Source: Amphiduros pacificus
Taxonomy: Eukaryota; Annelida; Polychaeta; Phyllodocida; Hesionidae
Assembly (NCBI GenBank): GCA_949316495.1
Contig: OX439009.1
Coordinates: forward strand, 17,860,701 to 17,924,700
Length of the DNA: 64,000 nucleotides
Reading direction: 5' to 3'
Positions 22,279 to 32,409 of this stretch are shown here, piece by piece. The position numbers and the translations under genes were made by a program. Every line of letters begins with the position of its first letter. Positions within the stretch are counted from its first letter, which is position 1. The notes under the pieces were generated by a model. It was not told the DNA's origin. It ran no database searches and was given only the letters and a program-made list of their open reading frames with translations.

Positions 22279-25074
22279 TTACAGCCGCTCGCCCAAAGTG
22301 GCTGGTGTATCTCCGTGTGTGATCTGTGAATTAGTATGATCGCCCCACCGAACCTTCTTTGCGGGGGGTTCATGGAAAGTCAAACAGGGTGACGATTTAG
22401 CAGGGGACAGCACACCCTGACGTGTAGGGCGATTGGTGTCCTGGGGATCGTCATGCAACTGGTCAAATGTGGGGAAAACAGAGTTGAAATGCCTAATACA
22501 ACGCCTCTTATCCTGTTTACGGGGATCATCAGGGGATGACAGGGCTTTTCGGCTAAGGGGGGTGAGAACGTTGCCACGTGGGCGTAAGGGTAAGTCAGAG
22601 GGCAGTGCGTGGAGTATATAATAGCTGTCGCATCCAATAAGCAAATTTAGGGCGTGAGAGGAAGATATGACAGACCTAGTGAGCATTCTGAGGTGTAAGG
22701 GAACATTGATAACAGAGGGCATGTGAAACTTGAGCTCACGATGTGTGTCGCGTAACATAGTCATATCCCAGTCAATTATGAGGTGGCGATTAAGGCATCC
22801 ACCTGAAAGTTCAGCGTGTGGCATCGCCTCGCCAGGGGCAACCTTAATACAACCAGGGAACGTAAGGATTTCTGTAACAAAGAGAACTACCCTAGATGTG
22901 CCAGAGAAAAGTTCCAAGAAAATACTCGACCTAGGGCATTTTGTGTCTCGGTCAAACATGCGCATGACTGAGGACAAGTCGTGTCTACGGCGATAAATAC
23001 AATATATTTTCTGGGAGACAAGGACCATGGCGACAAAGGACAAGGTGGCAAGGCCAATGAGGTCAAATAGGTGTAGGGGACGGGTATTGGGGAAAACGGG
23101 TGTGGCATCTGAAGCGGGCACCTGGCTGAGTTGATATAATAAAACTATTTTTTGTAGGTGGGCGTATTTGCCGTGTAATACGAACAGACAAATCGCGCAT
23201 GCTATGGATAATCCAGTACCTATCGTATTTAGGAGGCTAAGCCATCCCGGGCTATCTTGTGTAGTAAAACTACCCGGCAAGGTCCATGAGGGATCAATGT
23301 ATGGGATTTGTGAATCTTTCCATGCAGAAGCAGTGCGATTTAGGTCGGCAATGACCATACCCTGTCTGTCAACGAACTCATCTACGCCCAAGGTCAGTAA
23401 GTCTAAATCCGGTACCTCTAAACCAGGCGGCTCAGGGAACAAGGTGTCAGCTGTCATGCCATGCATGGCAGTGTCATTATGAAACAGGGAAATAAACAAT
23501 AAATTTGCAATGTAGGACTTAGCCACCCGCGTCATGACATTTTTGTCACAATGGATTAGGCTCGGCGGTATATACACGCCCGAACTAGATCGCATACTAC
23601 ACCCGCAACCCAGAGTCAATGTGCAGAAAGTGCAGGGTTCAACTTCAGTGGGGGTGACATCTAACTGACACGTGACCAACCAAGGTTCACTATGACCGAT
23701 GACTAAAAAGGATGAGTTCTGCAAATCCCTGACAACTCGCAACGGTGATTTAAGCTCTATGAGGTCCACTTGACAATATGACATAATGTCACGCACCTCG
23801 CCTTTATAAATGGACAAGGCACAAGACGGGATGTCAACTGGAAACTCGAGGAAGGTCCGATAGCAATGGCGGACTCCTGTCCCGAAACATTCCGCCAAAT
23901 CAGCCCTAGACAATTCTATATAGAATCTCTCGTCACGGGATATACCAATGAAATCGGAGAACCCCGAGAGACGAGTGAATTGATTTGGCTTCTTGCCTCC
24001 CGTCAGTATCGGGAAAGATGATACCTCGTATATCGTGAAGGCATTATCTTTTACCACAAGTGGCAGGCTAACATCAATATACAAATGGGAGTCACTGTTG
24101 AGGGCCGTTACGCCTGGAATGGCGTAAATAGCACTTGGTTGGTCATACATCAACTTGAAATTCAGGTACTGCACGCGCAGTAATCTGGCAACCTGTCTCA
24201 TAGACTTATGTAACACATCAGGGGGGACTAAAATGGGAGATAACTTGTTTGCAGCGATGGTCTCTAAGGCAAGAAGGGTTGCCCGGGCTTCAGATTCTAA
24301 TAAAGTTAAAGCCTGAATGTGGCCGATTTCAGAAACACTGGCATATGTGAAATCAGATAAAGACCTCAAAAGGAGCCGTTGGGCATCGGTCTGGACCTGT
24401 ACAACTTCGAGTCTGTGAACAAGTGACTCGCTATTGTGGAGAAGCCTGGCAATGTTCAAGGTATTATTTACCACCCCATCAGAAACAATGTCCAAGCGTT
24501 CGTTCGTAACTCTTACCAGCGAAGAGGTTTGGGCATGCAATGTATTGAGATTTGTTTGCAAACGCTTAGAGTTACCTTCCACCACACTGACTCTCTTCAT
24601 TAGTTTATTTCGTTGCTTGTCAGTGACTAACCCGAAAGCAGAACCGAGGAAGGAACCCACAAATGGTAGAAACGAACGTTTCTGTCGTCCGGTTTTGCGG
24701 GGAGGGGGCTGCGTGATCGGCCACAATTTCTTGATGGATCGCCAATAGCGATGGATATGGTTAGTGAGAGAATCGTTAAGATTCCGATAAGCAGCAGTTA
24801 GGGAACCAAAGGTGGAACAAAATCCGTGGGCGATAGAAACATCTCGCCTTCGGCGGGGGGAGAGAACCAACAGAATTTCTGCATCACACATGCTGAACGG
24901 AGGCATAGAAGCCGGTAGTTCAAGATGCGGGACGGCAAACGTGACCTGCCATGTTGCGGCACTATTTGCAACGTAACCTTGCTTGGTCAGGAGGGCACCT
25001 ACATTAGGTCGGCCTAAAACACTGACAGCAGTTATCGTGGGCGTAAGCACCAGAAGGGCACAAATGGCATACAT
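22279..25074 (-). CDS. env: F-type (baculovirus F / errantivirus-like) envelope protein of the LTR element
   Basis: ATG at 25074; 931 codons in one frame. The N-terminus is a signal peptide (MYAICALLVLTPTITAVS). A furin-like site RQKR near residue 133 is followed by the hydrophobic fusion-peptide-like SFLPFVGSFLGSAFGLVTD. This arrangement is known from baculovirus F proteins and Gypsy/errantivirus envelopes. A heptad-rich region follows, then a Cys-rich ectodomain. Hydrophobic segments near TIGTGLSIACAICLFVLHG and DLIGLATLSFVAMVLVSQK would anchor it. A tail of about 250 residues after the second segment is unusually long. It ends in a Pro- and Lys-rich segment and has no homology I recognise. 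Confidence 0.8.
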   Translation of the reverse strand: MYAICALLVLTPTITAVSVLGRPNVGALLTKQGYVANSAATWQVTFAVPHLELPASMPPFSMCDAEILLVLSPRRRRDVSIAHGFCSTFGSLTAAYRNLNDSLTNHIHRYWRSIKKLWPITQPPPRKTGRQKRSFLPFVGSFLGSAFGLVTDKQRNKLMKRVSVVEGNSKRLQTNLNTLHAQTSSLVRVTNERLDIVSDGVVNNTLNIARLLHNSESLVHRLEVVQVQTDAQRLLLRSLSDFTYASVSEIGHIQALTLLESEARATLLALETIAANKLSPILVPPDVLHKSMRQVARLLRVQYLNFKLMYDQPSAIYAIPGVTALNSDSHLYIDVSLPLVVKDNAFTIYEVSSFPILTGGKKPNQFTRLSGFSDFIGISRDERFYIELSRADLAECFGTGVRHCYRTFLEFPVDIPSCALSIYKGEVRDIMSYCQVDLIELKSPLRVVRDLQNSSFLVIGHSEPWLVTCQLDVTPTEVEPCTFCTLTLGCGCSMRSSSGVYIPPSLIHCDKNVMTRVAKSYIANLLFISLFHNDTAMHGMTADTLFPEPPGLEVPDLDLLTLGVDEFVDRQGMVIADLNRTASAWKDSQIPYIDPSWTLPGSFTTQDSPGWLSLLNTIGTGLSIACAICLFVLHGKYAHLQKIVLLYQLSQVPASDATPVFPNTRPLHLFDLIGLATLSFVAMVLVSQKIYCIYRRRHDLSSVMRMFDRDTKCPRSSIFLELFSGTSRVVLFVTEILTFPGCIKVAPGEAMPHAELSGGCLNRHLIIDWDMTMLRDTHRELKFHMPSVINVPLHLRMLTRSVISSSHALNLLIGCDSYYILHALPSDLPLRPRGNVLTPLSRKALSSPDDPRKQDKRRCIRHFNSVFPTFDQLHDDPQDTNRPTRQGVLSPAKSSPCLTFHEPPAKKVRWGDHTNSQITHGDTPATLGERL

Positions 25075-25080
25075 GACCCT

Positions 25081-25572
25081 TTAGAAGCGAGTACTCCGGC
25101 CCAAATGAGTCAAGCAATGAAAAGGGACAAGAGTGAATTCCTGGATGCGGACACTAGCGTTACACTTGGGGCACGCCTGTACTACTGAGGCGAAAGCGGG
25201 CTGGTCGCGGGGAACGTAGAGAACGGGACGCGTGGCACTAGGGTCTGGTTGTAGTGGGGTAGGAGGTGGGGGTTGAATATGTGGTGGATGCAGGGCAGGC
25301 GGGATTTGTGGAGTAATGGGAAGGAGGTGAGGTCTGCCGTTTACTGAGGCAAAACGAGGGAGGGGTACAGAAGGATCGGAAGAGACAGAAGCTGGTGGCA
25401 TATGTAAAGGGACAGAGGGGATCGGGAATGACGGGTCTTCTGTATCAAAAACGTTAGCCCATAAAGTTTTATCACTGGGGAGTGCGTCCAAAATGTCGTT
25501 AACTTCCTCGTCCGAAAGAAAGGCTAGTGGTGGAGCATCAGGAAGGGTGATAGAAGTGTCTGCAGGAGTCAT
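25081..25572 (-). CDS. small proline-rich ORF directly upstream of env
   Basis: ATG at 25572, 163 codons, with its stop six bases before the envelope ATG. The first third is acidic (FLSDEEVNDILDALP), the middle is strongly proline-rich, and the end holds a single CPKC pair and a Cys/His further on. The tight spacing suggests the same transcript as env, with leaky scanning or reinitiation as an inference. No known family. Confidence 0.55.
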   Translation of the reverse strand: MTPADTSITLPDAPPLAFLSDEEVNDILDALPSDKTLWANVFDTEDPSFPIPSVPLHMPPASVSSDPSVPLPRFASVNGRPHLLPITPQIPPALHPPHIQPPPPTPLQPDPSATRPVLYVPRDQPAFASVVQACPKCNASVRIQEFTLVPFHCLTHLGRSTRF

Positions 25573-26310
25573 GACAGGAACATAGTCGTCTCACCTGGGG
25601 GTGAACGATTCAATGATTAGTTATGTTATCCAGGCGTGCGGGGGTGAAAGAGAAGAATGAGAAACTGGTAGGGAAGCATGCCATCAAAGTCTGTGTAAAG
25701 TGAATAGTACATGGCCAGGCAACGTAACCGAGGAGTGGAGGTGAGATAATAACATGGTATAAGATATAAGAACACAGTCTACATCATAAGATAAGATCAA
25801 TCATCAAACAGTTAATAGCTGGGTGTCAACGTATAGTCTAATATCAGCAGTAAAAGGCAGTCGTCAACTTCAAATAGATTCAAATCAGTGAACGTGTAAT
25901 TGACACAAGGTAAATTACAGGGTTGGCGTGAAACGGCACTCAAGATTCGCATCAAGCAGTCAACTGAATAATAAGCAGGACAGTGTATATGTAGAGCAAT
26001 CAACAGACACGGCATTATAAGCGGTGTGAGTTACATAAAAGTGAAATCAAACATCCGGATCAGGCTAACCGTCGTAGTGTGTTGTCGAAAAAACTGCTAT
26101 CAAAACAGCCGTTGTAACCGTCACTCTGCGTAAATACTCATGAGCCTTAAAAAAAAATAGTCCATGTACCGGTACACATAAGGCAATCCTTCCATCATTA
26201 GTGGAGGAGTGCTCAAAAAACATCGCAGCCTGTGTCCCGAGGCGCGGAATATATTAATCATTACATCGCGTCTTACACCCGATCGCGCGGAATATACATA
26301 AGATACAGCC
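25573..26310. other. non-coding stretch between env cassette and hairpin array
   Basis: No domain recognised on either strand. The sequence leads into the first, most divergent units of the hairpin array. Confidence 0.4.
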
Positions 26311-26319
26311 ACCCAACGC

Positions 26320-27325
26320 CGTGGAATGCGCCGTCTTCACAACTCCATTACTGTTGTGGTACAGAGAGGGACAGTTTGAGTAATACAGCCAACCAACACC
26401 CTGTGGAATGCACTGTCTTCGTAAACCTATCAGTCCTTGTTTACGGTAAAGAGAAGAAGCAGGAAACCAAAATACAACCATTGAACACCCCGTGTAATGC
26501 GTTGTCTACGTAAACTTTGTTTACTAGTTTACGGAATAAATGAGAATAAGAAACCAAAATGCAACCATTGAACACCCCGTGTAATGTGTTGCCTGCACAA
26601 GCTCTATTACCGCCTGTGGTATAAGTAAAAAATACGAATTCTCGATGCAAACTACAAAGCGCTCTATGAGATGCGTTACATTCGCAAACTTTATTACTGT
26701 TTTGCGGTATAAGTGGAAAATAAGGGAGCCCTATGCAACCATCGAACACCCCGTGTGATGCGTTGCCTTCGTAAACTTAGTTTTCTTCGTTTACGGAATT
26801 AAATGAGGATAAGAAGCCAAAATGCAACCATTTAACAACCCATGTAATGTGTTGCCTTCGCAAATGTATTCTACTCGTTTGCGGAATAAGTGAAGAATAA
26901 GAAAACCCGATGCAACCATCGAACACCCTGTGTGATGCGTTGCCTTCGCAACTTTATTACTAGTTGCGGTATATGTGAAGAATAAGAAAACCCGATGCAA
27001 CCATCGAACACCCTGTTTGATGCGTTGCCTTCGTAAACTTAGTTTTCTTCGTTTACGGAATTAAATGAGGATAAGAAGCCAAAATGCAACCATTTAACAA
27101 CCCGTGTAATGTGTTGCCTTCGCAAATGTATTCTACTCGTTTGCGGAATAAGTGAAGAATAAGAAAACCCGATGCAACCATCGAACACCCTGTGTGATGC
27201 GTTGCCTTCGCAAACTTTACTACTAGTTGCGGTATATGTGAAGAATAAGAAATCTCAATGTAATCATCAACATGCTGTGCAATGAGTCGCTATTGCAAAC
27301 TTTATTTACGGTTTGTGGTGAAGTA
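26320..27325 (-). repeat. array of about twelve hairpins, spaced about 86 bp, between pol and env
   Basis: Each unit has a conserved flank (around ATGCAACCATCGAACACCC) and a short stem-loop with a 9-12-nt loop. The stems differ in paired fashion: CACAAC/GTTGTG, CGTAAAC/GTTTACG, CGCAAA/TTTGCG, CGCAAC/GTTGCG. Three consecutive units are repeated almost exactly (26760-27015 and 27019-27270), so the array grew partly by higher-order duplication. At least two units have imperfect stems. The array lies between the pol stop and the env cassette. Confidence 0.8.
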
Positions 27326-28220
27326 GTCATGGCTCAATCAACATATTCGTTCGCAAGAGGACCGGAGAAAACATTCACGTTTTGGCTACAACGCTGGAAG
27401 GTCGTCAAAGTCAAGTCAGAAGTCAATGTATAATCAGAGACACAAGTATTACTATAACAAAAGAAGGATCCACTGTATAAAATGAGAATACTCACGATAA
27501 TGTGCAGTGGGACACAACTTAAGAACTGGCCAGTCAGTAACACAAAAGTCGATCTGATAAACGAAGTGCGGAGACCACAACGATGGAACGAAGCACGTAG
27601 GCAGGAGGAAGCTACTTGAAGGCGCGGATGCTGAAAGTGTCTGAGATGTCAGCGGAACCGCTATATCATCCAGCAGCATCGCGCACACAGCGTCCAATCC
27701 TGCGCACGCAGGTAACAAAGTGGTAGGCAGCCTGTCATGAGTCATGCGGGGAACAGAGGGAAACACACTAACGAGGAGAGAAGCCAATTTTGCAAGGTCA
27801 ATTAGTAAGGGTCTGATGGGCACAGATCAGAGTGTCACCAACAACGGACAAAAGGCCACATGGAAATGTGGGAAAACAGATGTCAATCGAATCATCATGA
27901 AGAACAAGGCTATACATAAATAAATTCTAATAAGCCGGTAAAACGGGGCCATATGAAGGTCATCAGAGTAAAGTACCCGAAAGGTTGCTTGTGAGACAAA
28001 AGTGGGTTAGGATGTCTAAATTGGCAACATCGTGTACCAAATCGAAATTCGGCAAAGGCAATTATAGCAGGCCGTTCGTAGGATACAAGAAGCGAGTAAA
28101 CAACGAATAAGGAGACAATAATGTGTGGCCGAAGCAACAACTAAACACAACGTACAAGGGAAGGGATTTGTAAGAGACGACAAAATCTACAACAATACAA
28201 CACCTAATAAACTAATCAAG
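27326..28220. other. spacer downstream of pol, no clear gene
   Basis: A minus-strand frame at 27452-27823 lacks an ATG and shows no motif. Otherwise nothing is recognised between the pol stop and the hairpin array. Confidence 0.4.
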
Positions 28221-31200
28221 TCACTTTTTCCGTTCCCGGACAGTAGGGGGAGGGGTGGCAAGTACATCTGCCTGAGTCTTTTTTCCCAAGAAGGAAACCG
28301 GTTCCCATGTATTGTCTTTGGAACTATAATTCTTCCATTTAATCAAGTATTCCATTTCTTGTGAACCCTTACGCTGCTTCAGAATACGCTCAATTTCATA
28401 TTGTGTATCCGACTCGTCATCCGCGTCGTCAGCATCAGAGTCGGGTGGGACGGCAGCTTGTGCCGGTACATCACTATCACCGGGGTCTGGTGGGTCATTT
28501 TCCGGCAAAAGGTCCGAGGGTGGGATTGCATCTGCCGGGAGGTCGTCACCCGGTGGGTTGCCGTCTTCGAATTGCAGTGGGGAAACGGGGCGATCGAAAC
28601 GCGTGATGCAAGGGCGAAATCTGTTAACATGAATAGAGGACTTGGGCTCTATATGGGTGTCACAGGCACGTACTTTGAAGTTGAGTGGAGCAGTTTGCTC
28701 GATTAAGTAATATGGGCCACTGTAGGGGGATTTAAGCTTACGGCCAGGGACTTTGGTGGCAGGAGAGTAAATCCATACTTTATCACCAACTTGAAACTTC
28801 CAACCTTTATTCCGAGAATCATGATAAGACTTCATCTTAGCTTGCATGACTTCGTTATTTTCCTTCGCCCATTTGCGCGCAGTCTCAACACGTTCAAACA
28901 TGTTGCGCACATAGTGCCTGACAGAGGGACTGGGGTGTATAGGGTCGGGCAGGGACGTCTCAAACGGGTGTTTGGCGTCACGACCAGTCATTAAGAATAA
29001 CGGGCTATACATCGTGGCTTGATGAACCGATGATCGCATGGCAAACAATGCAGAGGGCAAGAACAAATCCCAAGAAGTAGGCTTATCATGGCAAAGTCGT
29101 GTCAGATTCTTTGAGATAGACTGAACACTCCGCTCGGCCATTCCATTGCTACGAGGGCAGTACGGCGTAGTCATGACCTTTCGAGCCTGCATTAATTTAC
29201 ACAATTCTTCTGCAATAACGCTAGCGTAACACCCGCCACGGTCGCTTACAATGGATTCAACATTTCCCCAGCGGCACCAAATATCTTCAAAGAGGCGCTC
29301 TGCCACCGAGACGGCTGACTGATCAGGGAGGGGAAAGGCTTCTGGGAAACGTGTGAGAGCGTCTTGAAAAACAAGAATATATTTGTTACCACGGTCTGTT
29401 TTGGGAAGGGGGCCGATAAGATCAGTGTGAACCCGCTGGAAGGGGCGTGAAACAGGGATAGTGCGCAGAGAACCCTGTCTATTCTTTGGGAGTTTACTAG
29501 TTTTGCTACAAACTGAGCAGGACTGGACCCAATTCATGATATCACTATGCATGCCGGGCCAGTAATATTTCTGGCGAATTGTAGAATACAGTTTGTCAGT
29601 TCCCAAATGGGCACCCATTGAGCTATCATGAAAAGCCTCGAGTAAATCATGGCGGAGGGTGGGCGGGATAACCAGTTGAGTTTTGCAACGGTCCTTGGCC
29701 GGGCCTTTACCTGGGGTCACGTACAAATGAAATAAAACATCTTCTTGTAAGTAATAATCGTCTACCTGCGCGAGGAGTTTGCGAGCCTCACGCTGGGTAG
29801 AAGGGAGGTGGGCTGATTTGAAATACTTGATGAAGGACTGAAGGGAGGGATCAGCAGATTGTTTCACACCAATGTCACCGAAGGTGTACAAAGTGCCGGA
29901 TGACTGGTTAAGATCAGACAAGCATTGGGCAGCCTCATCGGGGGGGGCTGGTTGAGGGTCAATATCGTGTGGCAAGTCAGAGACAGCAGCTAATTTAAGT
30001 TCTAGCCCCGGGGTGGGGTCCGGTTCCAATGGATACGTGCGACGACTGAGGCTGTCAGCGTGCGGGATCGATTTCCCTTGTTTGTGGACAATCTCATAAC
30101 GAAATTGTTGGAGGGTCAACATCCACCTTCCCAGACGGCCTTTAGGTTCAGAACGAAATAGCCACTGTAGGGCAGAATGGTCAGTCACGATAGTGAATTT
30201 CTCGTACTTAAGATACGGCTCATGTTGTTTACAAGCAGCAATGATGCTGAGGCATTCCCGCTCGGTGCAGGTATAATTTTGTTCAGCAGCGTTTAGGGCT
30301 CGGCCGCCATAAGCAATGACACGTTCGGAACCATCCTGTAATTGACTTAAAACGTTCCCGATCGCAAAAAGACTGGCATCTGTTGTAATAATGAAGGGGT
30401 TATCGGGTTCAATGCGAGGGAAAGCCAGTATCGGAGCCGATACCAATTTCGCCTTAAGAGAGTCAAAGGCAGCCTGTTTTATTTTATCCCATTCAAACGT
30501 GCTCTTTTTACTGGTGAGAACATTAAGCGGCTGAGCAATTTTCGCATATCCCTCCACAAACCGACGATAGTAACCCGACAGACCCAGAAAGGCTCGTACG
30601 TCTTTGGAAGAGGTGGGCACAGGGTATTCGTCAACAGCCGTAGTTTTCGAGGGATCCACTTCTATACCGTTTTTAGATATGATGTGGCCAAGGTATTTAA
30701 CCTGCTTTTTAGCGAAAAAACATTTGTCAGTGCGGAGCTTCAATTTAGCCTTGCGGAAACGCGTGAAAACTCGTGTAAGATCGGTCAAATGACGCTCAAA
30801 AGAGGGGCTGTGGACCAGGACATCGTCTAAATATATGAGGCAGAGGTCAGAGAGGCCCTGTAACACAGTTTCCATGAGACGTTGGAATGTTGGGGGTCCG
30901 TTGATGACACCAAACGGGAGGCGTTTATATTCATAAAGACCACGATGGGTGATGAAAGCGGTCAGGGGTCGGGAGTCGGGGTGAACGCTCACTTGGTGGA
31001 ACCCGCCCATGAGGTCAAGTGTGCTTATGTGTGTTAATCTACGAGCTCCCAAGCTGTCCAAGGTGTCTTGAATATGCGGCAACGGAAAAGAGTCAGGCAC
31101 GGTGACTTCATTAAGTTTCCGAAAATCTATGCACATACGGTACGAGACAGTGCCATCTTGGGCTGGCTTCTCAACTAGAACGGCTGGGAAAGCCCACGGA

Positions 31201-32318
31201 CTGTTGGAGGGTCGAATAATGTCCTTGTCTAGGAGGCGTTGTACCTCTTTGTCTATAATACCCCGTTGCTTATAACCGGCACGGTATGGCCGTAGCTTAA
31301 TGGGACTAACCGACCCTTTGAGATAAATAGTATGTTGTACAACATTTGTGTCACCGAATTCGCCATCACGGGTCGTGAATATGTCCCTAAAAGACGAAAT
31401 GAGACGTTTCAGAGAATCTTTCTGGGTAGAGGACAGATCAGAATTTGTAAGGTCAATTTTGTGATGGGGGTCTGGGTCGGCAGGAGATGCCGAAATGGGC
31501 GCTAATTCTATATCATTTGCGGTGTCACCGGCAGGGGTTCCCCATGTGAGGTCCAAAGTAGGGAGCTCTTGCGGCTCAGAGCCAAGGGGAATGGGGTCGA
31601 AATAGCCGACTGCAACACCCTTTGGTAAGGTGACAGCATTATCAGCCATATTCATTAAACGTACGGGCACCCTCTGATCGTCGTGGACAGTAGCAAAAAC
31701 TCTTGCCATGGCAACCTCAGGGTAGGAGGGTAATTCACCATCCATAGTGCAAACACCTAAAAGGCCGGACAGATTACTAGGTTTGAGGCGAGCGTGAGTT
31801 ATAAATTCAGACTTGGCAGGGATTCTGATTGTCTCAGACAGACGTAATTTCGGGGACAATTTAAAGGCAACACCGCGTTGAGCGAAGTCAAGGACTATGC
31901 CATAAGCTGTAAAAAAATCTCGCCCCAGTATAACGGGATATTGTAAGTCAGGGACCACCTGAAAACAGATAAGACACTCTTGATCTCCGATGAGTAGGTT
32001 AAGATGGGTTTGAAAGTGGATAGGGACTGAGCTGCCCTCTGCAACCACAACAATCTTGCTGGCCGAGGCTTGTCGTGGGAATGAGTCGTCAGGACAGAAA
32101 GCATGTACGGAGGCAAGCGTGATGATGCTACGTTGTGCTCCAGAGTCTAGTAAGGCATCTATGGTGCTAAACTTTGTTTTTGTCGCGATGCGGCCATCAG
32201 GAGAGAGGGGGAAGAATTTTATATCATTGTTCAAAAGGACAGGGGAATCTAGTGGTACGGAGGCGGGGCAGGCGGAGATCAAGGGATTGTCATGTGAGTC
32301 AAGGGAATGAGGGGACAT
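28221..32318 (-). CDS. pol: Gypsy-type pol polyprotein with C-terminal chromodomain
   Basis: One long frame of about 1,365 codons from the ATG at 32318. Domains in order, by approximate residue: aspartic protease (DALLDSGAQRS, 65), reverse transcriptase with YLDDVLVHS (505), RNase H starting near FIITTDASLFAIG (640), integrase zinc-binding HHCC region (WPGM...CSVC, 900-940), integrase core with HTDLIGPL and SDRGGCY plus the following Glu (960-1070), a GPY/F-like module (YSGPYYLIEQ), and a chromodomain at the end (EIERILKQRK, EYLIKWKNYSSKDNTWEP). It acts in cytoplasmic reverse transcription and nuclear integration. Chromodomains in Gypsy integrases are known to guide insertion toward marked chromatin. 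The order is that of Metaviridae. Confidence 0.92.
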   Translation of the reverse strand: MSPHSLDSHDNPLISACPASVPLDSPVLLNNDIKFFPLSPDGRIATKTKFSTIDALLDSGAQRSIITLASVHAFCPDDSFPRQASASKIVVVAEGSSVPIHFQTHLNLLIGDQECLICFQVVPDLQYPVILGRDFFTAYGIVLDFAQRGVAFKLSPKLRLSETIRIPAKSEFITHARLKPSNLSGLLGVCTMDGELPSYPEVAMARVFATVHDDQRVPVRLMNMADNAVTLPKGVAVGYFDPIPLGSEPQELPTLDLTWGTPAGDTANDIELAPISASPADPDPHHKIDLTNSDLSSTQKDSLKRLISSFRDIFTTRDGEFGDTNVVQHTIYLKGSVSPIKLRPYRAGYKQRGIIDKEVQRLLDKDIIRPSNSPWAFPAVLVEKPAQDGTVSYRMCIDFRKLNEVTVPDSFPLPHIQDTLDSLGARRLTHISTLDLMGGFHQVSVHPDSRPLTAFITHRGLYEYKRLPFGVINGPPTFQRLMETVLQGLSDLCLIYLDDVLVHSPSFERHLTDLTRVFTRFRKAKLKLRTDKCFFAKKQVKYLGHIISKNGIEVDPSKTTAVDEYPVPTSSKDVRAFLGLSGYYRRFVEGYAKIAQPLNVLTSKKSTFEWDKIKQAAFDSLKAKLVSAPILAFPRIEPDNPFIITTDASLFAIGNVLSQLQDGSERVIAYGGRALNAAEQNYTCTERECLSIIAACKQHEPYLKYEKFTIVTDHSALQWLFRSEPKGRLGRWMLTLQQFRYEIVHKQGKSIPHADSLSRRTYPLEPDPTPGLELKLAAVSDLPHDIDPQPAPPDEAAQCLSDLNQSSGTLYTFGDIGVKQSADPSLQSFIKYFKSAHLPSTQREARKLLAQVDDYYLQEDVLFHLYVTPGKGPAKDRCKTQLVIPPTLRHDLLEAFHDSSMGAHLGTDKLYSTIRQKYYWPGMHSDIMNWVQSCSVCSKTSKLPKNRQGSLRTIPVSRPFQRVHTDLIGPLPKTDRGNKYILVFQDALTRFPEAFPLPDQSAVSVAERLFEDIWCRWGNVESIVSDRGGCYASVIAEELCKLMQARKVMTTPYCPRSNGMAERSVQSISKNLTRLCHDKPTSWDLFLPSALFAMRSSVHQATMYSPLFLMTGRDAKHPFETSLPDPIHPSPSVRHYVRNMFERVETARKWAKENNEVMQAKMKSYHDSRNKGWKFQVGDKVWIYSPATKVPGRKLKSPYSGPYYLIEQTAPLNFKVRACDTHIEPKSSIHVNRFRPCITRFDRPVSPLQFEDGNPPGDDLPADAIPPSDLLPENDPPDPGDSDVPAQAAVPPDSDADDADDESDTQYEIERILKQRKGSQEMEYLIKWKNYSSKDNTWEPVSFLGKKTQADVLATPPPTVRERKK

Positions 32319-32409
32319 CTTTGCAAAGTAACAGTGAACCTCGTTCAATATGTCTGATTTACTATGGTTTATTGCGATATTAAACGAACTAATACTCCTA
32401 TCACGTGGC

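Noticed and set aside
22433-24748. Several plus-strand frames opposite the envelope gene
   Set aside because: They are shadows of the long envelope frame with no independent motifs or starts.
28361-32383. Plus-strand frames opposite pol
   Set aside because: They mirror codon structure of the pol frame and show no homology.
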